From an uncultured Serinicoccus sp. (GTDB taxonomy: Bacteria > Actinomycetota > Actinomycetes > Actinomycetales > Dermatophilaceae), in contig NZ_CANKYH010000008.1 in the NCBI RefSeq assembly GCF_947487915.1, positions 186,001-250,000 of the forward strand: a stretch of 64,000 nucleotides of DNA, written 5' to 3'. The position numbers and the translations under genes are program-made. The notes beneath the pieces are model-generated. The model had not been told where the DNA came from. It saw nothing but the letters and a program-made list of their open reading frames with translations, and did no database searches. Positions within the stretch are counted from its first letter, which is position 1. Every line of letters begins with the position of its first letter. Shown piece by piece: positions 33,818 to 40,727 of the stretch.

Positions 33818-35724
33818 GCCTCACCGACGCCACGACACCCGCCTACGCGAGCGGCTCCCGGCCCCTCGGGCCCGAGGCGAGGGCCACCGCCACGGAGCTG
33901 ATCCGGGCCGAGATCGAGGTGCTGCGGCGGCGGATCCTCGACGAGGACACCGACGAGGCCGAGCAGACCCTGGCGACGCTGTGCGAGGCCTATCCGGGGC
34001 CGCGCCCGCTGGACGACATCGAGACCGGTTTCGGGCTGTCCCGCTTCGAGCGGGCTGCGGTGGTTCTCGCCGCCGCCCCGGATCTGGTGGGGTCCTTCAG
34101 CGCGGACCTGTCATCGGTGCTCGGGGGCCAGCGGCCCTCCCTGTCCACCGCGCTCGCGGTCCTGCCGGACCCGCACTGGGACGCCGTGCTCCCGCAGTCG
34201 CCGCTGCGGCACTGGCGGCTCCTGGAGGGCGTCGATGCGAGCGCGCCGTTGGACAGCCCGGTCCGCCTCGCCGAGTGCGTGCTGCACTACCTCGTCGGCG
34301 TGGACGCCCCGGACGCCGACCTCACCACGCTCAGCGTCCCGGTCGAACCCGTCGTCCTGGTGCCCCCGTCCCTGCGAGAGGTCGCCCATGCCGTCATCGA
34401 GGCCTGGGACGCCGGGCGTGCCGTCGGGCTGAACGGTCCGCAGCAGGCCAACGCGCACCTCGTCGGAACGGCTGCGGCCCGGATGGCGGGACTGGCGCCA
34501 CGTCGCGTCGCGGCCGTCGACCTGCCGCTCGACGGGCCGGGCTTCGCCGAGGTACGGCGCGCCATGACCCGGCAGACGGTGCTGAGCCAGTGGGCCTGGA
34601 TCATCGACGCCACCGATACCGACCAGGAGCACCTCGCGACCATCGGACGAGGGCTCGCTGCCTCGGACGCACCGACGGTCGTCGTCCTCGGCTCCGGCCG
34701 TGCGCCTGCGCAGATGCCGTCGCTGACCGTTCCGAGGAGCGGCCTCGCCGAACGCAGCTGGCTCTGGCAGGCGGCGCTGCAGGCCGTGGGTGCCCGCGCC
34801 GACCGGGCCGAGATCGACGCGGTCGCCGGGTCCCACGACCTGTCCGTGGACAGCGTCATGGACGCGGCGCACGACGTGGCTCTGGGGATGACGCTGCGCA
34901 GCGCCTGCCGCCGCCGGCACCGGCACCAGGTGGGTGCCCTGGCCACGGTGCGGACGCCGCAGCAGGGGTGGGACGACCTGGTCCTGCCGGACGTCGTCCG
35001 CGACCAGATCAGCGACCTGGTGGCGTCGTTGCGCCACCGAGGCACGGTGCTGGAGGAGTGGGGCTTCGGTCGGCGCGGGCGCGGTCTGGGCACCACGGCC
35101 CTCTTCGCCGGCCCCAGCGGCACCGGCAAGTCCCTCGCTGCCGAGGTCATCGCCCACGAGGTCGGCCTGGACCTGGCGCAGGTCGACCTGAGCCAGGTCG
35201 TCGACAAGTACATCGGCGAGACGGAGAAGCACCTCGGGGCGCTCTTCGACGCCGCCGAGGACGGCGGCATGGTGCTGCTCTTCGACGAGGCCGACACCCT
35301 CTTCGGCAAGCGCTCCGAGGTCAAGGACAGCCACGACCGGTACGCCAACCTCGAGGTCGGCTATCTGCTGCAGCGGCTCGAGGCCTTCACCGGCCTGGCC
35401 ATCCTCACGACGAACGCCCGCAGCCACCTGGACCGCGCCTTCACCCGACGTCTCTCGACCGTCATCACCTTTCCCTACCCCGACGCCGCAGCCCGGCGAC
35501 GGTTGTGGGAGGTGAGCCTGCCCGAGGACATGCCGCGCGGCGTCCTCGACCTGGACCGGCTCGCCGCCCTGGACCTGAGCGGCGGTGACATCGCCGCCGC
35601 GGCGTTGCGTGCTGCCTACCGTGCCGCCGACGCGGGGGAGCCGGTGCAGACGCACCACCTGCGCGAGGCGGCTCGCGTCGAGCTCGGCAAGAGCGGTCGC
35701 ACCGCGCCCCGGGAGCGGCGATGA
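33814..35724 (+). CDS. eCIS AAA+ ATPase (Afp15/Pvc15-like)
   Basis: A 636-residue protein. The C-terminal AAA+ module has Walker A GPSGTGKS (residues 433-440), Walker B LLFDEAD (488-494), sensor-1 ILTTNARSHLD and arginine-finger candidates in FTRRLSTVITF. The N-terminal about 400 residues form the eCIS-specific region with a degenerate nucleotide-fold remnant (VGLNGPQQANAHLVGTAAARMAG). Such ATPases are needed for particle assembly, possibly by handling sheath or cargo, and unlike ClpV of type VI secretion lack the double ClpB-like architecture. It overlaps both neighbours by four bases. Confidence 0.93.
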   Translation: MSLTDATTPAYASGSRPLGPEARATATELIRAEIEVLRRRILDEDTDEAEQTLATLCEAYPGPRPLDDIETGFGLSRFERAAVVLAAAPDLVGSFSADLSSVLGGQRPSLSTALAVLPDPHWDAVLPQSPLRHWRLLEGVDASAPLDSPVRLAECVLHYLVGVDAPDADLTTLSVPVEPVVLVPPSLREVAHAVIEAWDAGRAVGLNGPQQANAHLVGTAAARMAGLAPRRVAAVDLPLDGPGFAEVRRAMTRQTVLSQWAWIIDATDTDQEHLATIGRGLAASDAPTVVVLGSGRAPAQMPSLTVPRSGLAERSWLWQAALQAVGARADRAEIDAVAGSHDLSVDSVMDAAHDVALGMTLRSACRRRHRHQVGALATVRTPQQGWDDLVLPDVVRDQISDLVASLRHRGTVLEEWGFGRRGRGLGTTALFAGPSGTGKSLAAEVIAHEVGLDLAQVDLSQVVDKYIGETEKHLGALFDAAEDGGMVLLFDEADTLFGKRSEVKDSHDRYANLEVGYLLQRLEAFTGLAILTTNARSHLDRAFTRRLSTVITFPYPDAAARRRLWEVSLPEDMPRGVLDLDRLAALDLSGGDIAAAALRAAYRAADAGEPVQTHHLREAARVELGKSGRTAPRERR

Positions 35725-36311
35725 GCAGAGTCGCGGTCCCTCGCAGCAACCCCGTCGATGCGCGCGCCAGCGCCCAGGCATGGTCGGCCTTGCCACGCAG
35801 CGGCGGCCGCGCGATCTCCGACGTGGTCCCCACCGTCCGGCGCCCACCGGGCAGCGGCCCGGGCCACCGGGTGCCCGCCCCTGCCTCCGCGTCCGAGGAG
35901 CTGGCGGCCGAGCGCAGTGCTCACCACCGCGATCCTGGTGCCAGGACCGAGCGCGACGGTGTCGGGGGCGTCGGCACCACGGGGGACGTGGTCGGTCGCG
36001 ACATGCTGATGGCCCAGACCCATGCCGAGCTGGAGAACGTGGCCGGCCACCTGACAGTGGCAGTGGCGACCCGCGCGGGACTGGCCATCGGGCTGGGCTC
36101 GACCAGTGAACCCGGGACGGCGGGAACGGTGGCCGGGCCAGGTATCCCGGGTGGCTTTCCCGCCCCGCAACCTCATACCCGTCCCCTGACCTGCGAAAGG
36201 GTGGTCGACATGTCCAGCACCGACCCGCTCCTGGTGCCCGCCGAACGGCTCACCCGACCGCTGCCGCCCGGGGGGGTCGCGGAGGTGCTGACCGAGGCGC
36301 GAGCCCGATGA
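35721..36311 (+). CDS. Hypothetical eCIS protein sharing an N-terminal motif with the next gene
   Basis: A 196-residue protein without a recognisable domain, placed between the ATPase and the DUF4157-like protein. Residues 20-37 (AWSALPRSGGRAISDVVP) align without gaps with residues 22-39 of the next protein (TWQRLPRAGGRPLSVLLP), sharing W, LPR, GGR, S and P. The remainder is Ala/Gly-rich, with one helical stretch (QTHAELENVAGHLTVAVATRAGLAIGLG). Third-position G/C weakens at about 36108-36200 and recovers from an in-frame ATG at 36210 preceded by GAAAGG. A frameshift or a second small gene of 33 codons is therefore possible. It could be cargo or an adaptor. Confidence 0.55.
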   Translation: MSRVAVPRSNPVDARASAQAWSALPRSGGRAISDVVPTVRRPPGSGPGHRVPAPASASEELAAERSAHHRDPGARTERDGVGGVGTTGDVVGRDMLMAQTHAELENVAGHLTVAVATRAGLAIGLGSTSEPGTAGTVAGPGIPGGFPAPQPHTRPLTCERVVDMSSTDPLLVPAERLTRPLPPGGVAEVLTEARAR

Positions 36312-38047
36312 CACCCGCCCGCGCAGCCGCCGTGAGCGACCCCTCCCGTCACCGGGAGTCGCTGCACGAGACGTGGCAGCGCCTCCCCCGGGCCGGCGGT
36401 CGGCCGCTGAGCGTCCTGCTGCCCGAGACGGCCGCGCGACCCGACATCGGTGGCATCGCGGTCCACTCCGACCCCGTCGGCCAGGATGTCGCGTGGCGGA
36501 TGTCAGCGCGGGCCTTCACCGTAGGGCGCCACATCTACCTCGGCGCGCACGCGCCGGCCCCGGGCACCGCGGCGGGCGTCCGGTTGCTGCGGCACGAGGC
36601 CGAGCACGCGTCGGGGGCGGCCCCGGGCAGTGGGCCGGGCAGCCACATACCGGCGCGAGCGTCGGCGCAGCGTGAGGCGCAGGCGCACGCCGCCGAGGGC
36701 GCCGGGGTCAGCCGCCTCCCCAGCACCGCAGCCGGGCCGGCCGTCCTGGGCCTGGACGACGACGACACGTGGGCGGACTCGATCATGAGCGTGCTGGAGG
36801 CCATCGGCGGCGGCCTCATGGGGGAGTTCAACGAGGACCCGTCCTTCGCCGAGATCGGGGTGGACCTGGGGGTGAGCCTGATCCCGGTCCTCGACCAGGT
36901 CTCCGATGCTCGGGACCTGTCTGCCCACCTGTGGTACCTCGGTTCACGGGACGGCGAGGTGGCACGACCGATGCGGTGGGTCGGCCTGGCCTTCACGCTG
37001 ATCGGGCTGATCCCGGAGGTCGGCAGCGCGATCAAGGGCGCCAGCAAGCTGCTCATCGCGGGTGGCCGCAGCGCGCTGCGGCACGCGGACGAGCTGCTCG
37101 CCCTCGCCCGTCGCGCGCTCGGCTCCGGGTCCGCGTCGCTGGCCGGTTTCGCCCGGTACATCCGGCGGAACTGGCGCGGGTGGGTTCGCAGCGGGCAGCG
37201 TGCCTGGCGGCAGAAGGTCGATCGCGTGCTGGGTGCCATCAGCAGGGTGCCCGGCTTTCTCCTCGATCAGCTGGGGCCGCTGCCCCGTCGGCTGCAGCAG
37301 GTCGCTCGCGAGTCGCAGGCCAGGCTGGACGAGGCCTACAGGACGGTCCAGGAGATGATCGACTCCGGGCTGCGGGTGGTGGACGAGGCGCTCTCGGCAC
37401 CGGGCCAGGCCCTGCAGACCGCTGGGGGACCTCCGCTGGCGATGATGTCCTCGATGCGCCCCGACCGCGCTGAATACGACCTGCTCTCCGGCGGCGGACG
37501 AAGCATCTCGGACTGGGCCGGGCACACGGCCGATGAGGCGGTCGACCTCGCTGACGAGCTGATCCAGAGCGGGCTGGCGCGCTCGGACTGGTTGGAGCGC
37601 CACCACACCGTCTTCGTCTACCTGCTGCGGGCGATCTCGAGCCGTCGCACCGGGCGACCGGCCAGCACCCTGACCCAGTCCGCGGGGCAAGGCTTCCGGC
37701 AGATCGTGGACGAGATCTTCCCGCAGACCCTCGTCGACCTGGACCGGATCGTGCACGCGCGGCTGCACCGACTGCTCAACGACGTGCTCGACGAGATGTT
37801 GGTCCCGGACCGGGTGGCCGCCCGGATGGCCAGGGTCGACGAGTTCCGCGAGTTCGGCTTCCAGATGGTGCAGCGCGAAGGTGTCCGCGGCATGCTGCGG
37901 CGGCTGGAGTTCCTCACCAAGCACGAGCTCGTGGACATCCTGGAGGAGGCCTACCTCCGGGTCCATCGAGAGAACCCCGGCATGCTGTCGGACGAGACCC
38001 TGGGGGCGCTGATGGATGCCATCGACGAGGTGCGGCGCAGCCTGTAG
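36308..38047 (+). CDS. DUF4157-like (eCIS core domain) protein, candidate cargo/effector
   Basis: A 579-residue protein and the last gene of the rightward operon. Residues about 48-105 (GGIAVHSDPVGQDVAWRMSARAFTVGRHIYLGAHAPAP, then LLRHEAEHASG) match the DUF4157 pattern found in a large share of eCIS-linked proteins; HEAEH at 96-100 is an intact HExxH. Residues about 195-260 (SLIPVLDQVSDARDLSAHLW, then WVGLAFTLIGLIPEVGSAIKGASKLL) match the hydrophobic linker seen before toxin domains in polymorphic toxins. The C-terminal about 300 residues are helical and unrecognised. It is probably carried by, or attached to, the particle. It could instead be a tape measure, given its helical content. Confidence 0.65.
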   Translation: MTPARAAAVSDPSRHRESLHETWQRLPRAGGRPLSVLLPETAARPDIGGIAVHSDPVGQDVAWRMSARAFTVGRHIYLGAHAPAPGTAAGVRLLRHEAEHASGAAPGSGPGSHIPARASAQREAQAHAAEGAGVSRLPSTAAGPAVLGLDDDDTWADSIMSVLEAIGGGLMGEFNEDPSFAEIGVDLGVSLIPVLDQVSDARDLSAHLWYLGSRDGEVARPMRWVGLAFTLIGLIPEVGSAIKGASKLLIAGGRSALRHADELLALARRALGSGSASLAGFARYIRRNWRGWVRSGQRAWRQKVDRVLGAISRVPGFLLDQLGPLPRRLQQVARESQARLDEAYRTVQEMIDSGLRVVDEALSAPGQALQTAGGPPLAMMSSMRPDRAEYDLLSGGGRSISDWAGHTADEAVDLADELIQSGLARSDWLERHHTVFVYLLRAISSRRTGRPASTLTQSAGQGFRQIVDEIFPQTLVDLDRIVHARLHRLLNDVLDEMLVPDRVAARMARVDEFREFGFQMVQREGVRGMLRRLEFLTKHELVDILEEAYLRVHRENPGMLSDETLGALMDAIDEVRRSL

Positions 38048-38094
38048 GGCGCTTGCTCCGGACCCGATCGACCTCATCTGCCAGAGTGAGGCGT

Positions 38095-38751
38095 ATGACA
38101 GTCGCTCCCGACCTGCTCGACCTCGCCGCCGACCTCGTCCCCGAGGAGGGCAGGGGGCTGCTCGGCATCGTCGGGCTGCCCGGGTCGGGCAAGTCGACCT
38201 TCGCCGACGAGCTCATCGCGGCACTGGCGCAGCGGCACGGGCCGGACTGGGTCGGGCACGTGCCGATGGACGGCTTCCACCTCGCCGACGTCCAGCTGGA
38301 GCGGCTCGGGCTGGCCGACCGCAAGGGTGCCCCCGAGACCTTCGACGCGCCGGGGTACGCCGCGCTGCTGGCCCGCCTGGGAGCGGACACCACCGACCCG
38401 GTCTACGCCCCCGGCTTCGAGCGCACCCTCGAGCAGCCGATCGCCGCCGCGCTCGTGGTCCTGCCCACGGCGCGGCTCGTCGTCACCGAGGGCAACTACC
38501 TGCTCGACCCCGACGCGCGGTGGCGCGCGGCGCGGGCCCGGCTCGCCGAGGTGTGGAGCGTCGAGGTCGACGAGGAGCAACGGCATACCCAGCTGGTCGC
38601 GCGACACGTCGAGTTCGGCAAGACGCAGGAGCAGGCGGAGGCGTGGGTCGAGCGGGTGGACGAGGCCAACGCGCGCCGCATCCGCGAGCGCTCCGACGCC
38701 CCCGACCGGGTGGTCCGGTGCGCCGAGGACGGCACCTGGCACCTCGACTGA
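38095..38751 (+). CDS. Nucleoside/pantothenate kinase-like P-loop kinase
   Basis: A 218-residue kinase. The P-loop GLPGSGKST is at residues 26-34. The DGFHLAD motif at about residue 60 and TEGNYLLD at about residue 138 are typical of the uridine-kinase/PanK-I-like (YggC/FrcK-type) subfamily that phosphorylates a nucleoside or sugar. The exact substrate is unknown. It starts 47 bp after the eCIS effector on the same strand, but has normal chromosomal codon and octamer usage, so it likely marks the right boundary of the island. Confidence 0.82.
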   Translation: MTVAPDLLDLAADLVPEEGRGLLGIVGLPGSGKSTFADELIAALAQRHGPDWVGHVPMDGFHLADVQLERLGLADRKGAPETFDAPGYAALLARLGADTTDPVYAPGFERTLEQPIAAALVVLPTARLVVTEGNYLLDPDARWRAARARLAEVWSVEVDEEQRHTQLVARHVEFGKTQEQAEAWVERVDEANARRIRERSDAPDRVVRCAEDGTWHLD

Positions 38752-38795
38752 GGCCCGGCCCGCACGCAGAGCGGTCCGACCAGGCCCGTCGCGGC

Positions 38796-39377
38796 TCACT
38801 CCCGGACGATGGCGGCCACGACGTGGGCGATCGTGGGCTCGACGTGCTCGGGCAGGACGACGGCCCCGGGCGTGAGGAGCTGGAGGCAGATGCCGTCCAG
38901 CACGGAGAGCACGAGGCGTAGCGCGTCCCCTCGCTCCAGCAGCAGGACGCCCTCCTCGTCCAGGACCGCCAGCCAGGCATCGACGCGCTCGCGGCTGAGG
39001 GCGGCCAGGGACTCCAGGGTGCGGCTCTCGGACTCGCTGGCGTTCGGCCCCACGGCGGCGGCGTAGGACGCCAGCCACAGCGAGAGGGTGTCGGCGTCCC
39101 GGTAGTCCCGAGGGATGAACTGCACGAGGCACTCGTGCAGTCGGGCGCGCGGAGGCAGCTGACGGTCCTCGACGTGCAGATCGGACACCACGTGCTCGAG
39201 GGCCGGGCGCAGCACCTCCTCGTAGAGGTCGCGCTGGGTGGGGAAGTAGTGCCGCAGCGTGCTGGCGCCGATCCCCGCACGCCGCGCGACGGTGCGCACG
39301 CTGACCGCCTCGAGACCCCCCTCGGCGACGACCTCGCGCGCGGCCTGCACGATCTGCTCGCGACGGTCCTGGCTCAT
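38796..39377 (-). CDS. TetR-family transcriptional repressor
   Basis: A 193-residue protein. The HTH is in residues about 8-50 (IVQAAREVVAEGGLEAVSVRTVARRAGIGASTLRHYFPTQRDLYEEV), and the ligand domain follows with the TetR_C-like LSVLDGICLQLL. It is divergent from the small export gene across 94 bp that hold three related palindromes, so it probably represses both genes until an unknown ligand binds. Confidence 0.88.
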   Translation of the reverse strand: MSQDRREQIVQAAREVVAEGGLEAVSVRTVARRAGIGASTLRHYFPTQRDLYEEVLRPALEHVVSDLHVEDRQLPPRARLHECLVQFIPRDYRDADTLSLWLASYAAAVGPNASESESRTLESLAALSRERVDAWLAVLDEEGVLLLERGDALRLVLSVLDGICLQLLTPGAVVLPEHVEPTIAHVVAAIVRE

Positions 39378-39392
39378 GGCTCTCCCTCGGTG

Positions 39393-39443
39393 GTACGCCG
39401 TACTGGCACAGCGTGCTAATCTACGTGTTAGTACAGCGTACTA
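39393..39443. promoter_or_regulatory. Cluster of three TetR-type operator palindromes
   Basis: GTACGCCGTAC (39393-39403), GCACAGCGTGC (39406-39416) and GTACAGCGTAC (39431-39441, extended to TAGTACAGCGTACTA at 39429-39443) share the form GYACNSCGTRC. They fill the gap between the TetR gene and the divergent exporter gene, the expected place for an autoregulatory operator. Confidence 0.75.
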
Positions 39444-39471
39444 TCGCGACCGCATCCATCAAGGGGAGACC

Positions 39472-39948
39472 ATGATCGAGAACCTGCAGGACTTCACCGC
39501 CGGGCTGCCCGCCCTGCTCCAGTGGCTGGGGGTGATGCTCGCCGCCGCCATCCCGTTCGTCGAGAGCTACTTCGGGTCGGTCATCGGCGTCGTCGCCGGG
39601 ATGAACCCGGTCGTGGCCGTGCTGGCCGCCGTGGTCGGCAACGTGCTCTCGATGGTGCTCGTCGTGCTGTCGGCGGACCGGCTGCGCGCGCGCCGCGGGG
39701 TGCAGCCCATCGAGGAGATGTCGCCGCGCAAGCAGCGGCTGCGCCGGATGCTCGACCGCTTCGGCGTCCCGGGCGTGAGCCTGCTCGGGCAGACCGTGCT
39801 GCCGAGCCAGATCACCTCGGGAGCGCTCGTGGCCTTCGGGGCGAGCACCCGGGGGGTCATCGGGTGGCAGGTCCTGTCGATCATCCTCTGGGGCGTCGCC
39901 TTCGGGGCCCTCGCCGTGCTCGGTGTGGACCTGCTCGAGACGTCCTAG
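39472..39948 (+). CDS. Small multidrug-export-type membrane protein (PF06695-like)
   Basis: A 158-residue protein with four hydrophobic segments (LQWLGVMLAAAIPFVESYFGSVIGVVAGMNPVVAVLAAVVGNVLSMVLVVLSADRL, then GWQVLSIILWGVAFGALAVLGVDLL). The re-entrant IPFVES near residue 27 and VGNVLS resemble the Sm_multidrug_ex/DedA-like group. AAGGGGAG lies six bases before the ATG. The divergent TetR gene and shared operators suggest induction by a toxic compound. Confidence 0.72.
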   Translation: MIENLQDFTAGLPALLQWLGVMLAAAIPFVESYFGSVIGVVAGMNPVVAVLAAVVGNVLSMVLVVLSADRLRARRGVQPIEEMSPRKQRLRRMLDRFGVPGVSLLGQTVLPSQITSGALVAFGASTRGVIGWQVLSIILWGVAFGALAVLGVDLLETS

Positions 39949-40022
39949 CGCGGGCCGGGGACGCACGGCGCGACGGGGTGCCGGCGCCTGTCGGGTGGCC
40001 GGCCCTGCGGCAGGATGAGGGT

Positions 40023-40664
40023 ATGCCGGACCTCTCGACCCCGACCCGCAAGCCCGACCGCTACCTCGGCGAGCGCGCCGCCCTCGACGACCTGCTCGAC
40101 GCGATGCCGGTGGGCGTGCTGTCCACCGTCGTCGACGGGGAGCCGTGGTCGGTGCCGCTGCTCGTCGCCCGGGACGGCGACCGGGTCCTGCTGCACGGCT
40201 CGACCGGCGCCGGAGCGCTGCGCCACGTCGCTGCCGGCGTCCCGGTGACCCTCACCGTCGTCGCGCTGGACGGGCTGGTCGTGGCCGAGACCGCCTTCGA
40301 CTCCTCGGCGAACTACCGCAGCGCGGTGCTGCGCGGGCACCCGGTGGAGCTCGGTCCCGAGGAGTCGCGCCGGGCGCTGGAGCGGCTGACCGACCGGCTG
40401 CTGCCCGGGCGGACCTCGGAGGTCCGGGCCAGCACCGGCAAGGAGCTGCGGGCCACCGCCTGCCTGGCGCTCCCGATCGTCGAGGGCTCCTGGCTGCTCA
40501 AGGCCCGCACCGGCGGCGCCGGGCCCAGCGAGGACCCGGCCGTCTGGACGGGGGTCGTCCCGCTGGCGCTGACGGCGGGGCCCCCGGAGCCGACCCCGGG
40601 CACGACCGCCCCCGTGCCGGGCTCCGTGGTCGCGACGCGCGCGGCATACCCGCCCCCGAGGTGA
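40023..40664 (+). CDS. Pyridoxamine-5'-phosphate-oxidase-family flavin-binding protein
   Basis: A 213-residue split-barrel protein: GERAALDDLLDAMPVGVLSTVVDGEPWSVPLLVARDGDRVLLHGSTGAGALRH (residues 16-68) is the flavin-nucleotide-binding pattern, followed by FDSSANYRSAVLRGHPVEL. It probably binds FMN; the reaction is unknown. It stands alone 74 bp after the export gene and is convergent with fadH. Confidence 0.82.
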   Translation: MPDLSTPTRKPDRYLGERAALDDLLDAMPVGVLSTVVDGEPWSVPLLVARDGDRVLLHGSTGAGALRHVAAGVPVTLTVVALDGLVVAETAFDSSANYRSAVLRGHPVELGPEESRRALERLTDRLLPGRTSEVRASTGKELRATACLALPIVEGSWLLKARTGGAGPSEDPAVWTGVVPLALTAGPPEPTPGTTAPVPGSVVATRAAYPPPR

Positions 40665-40727
40665 GCCGGGGGCGAGCCGGACGCCCTGCCGACCCCGGCC
40701 GACGACCCCGCCCGGCCCGGGCCCCCC

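Noticed and set aside
13784-38047. Integrated tailed prophage
   Set aside because: No capsid, portal, terminase, integrase, lysis or replication genes; the AAA+ ATPase, DUF4255 cap and DUF4157-like protein point to an eCIS.
13784-38047. Type VI secretion system
   Set aside because: No TssJLM membrane complex and no ClpV; the ATPase has one AAA+ module of the Afp15 type, and the sheath is a single phage-like protein, not TssB/TssC.
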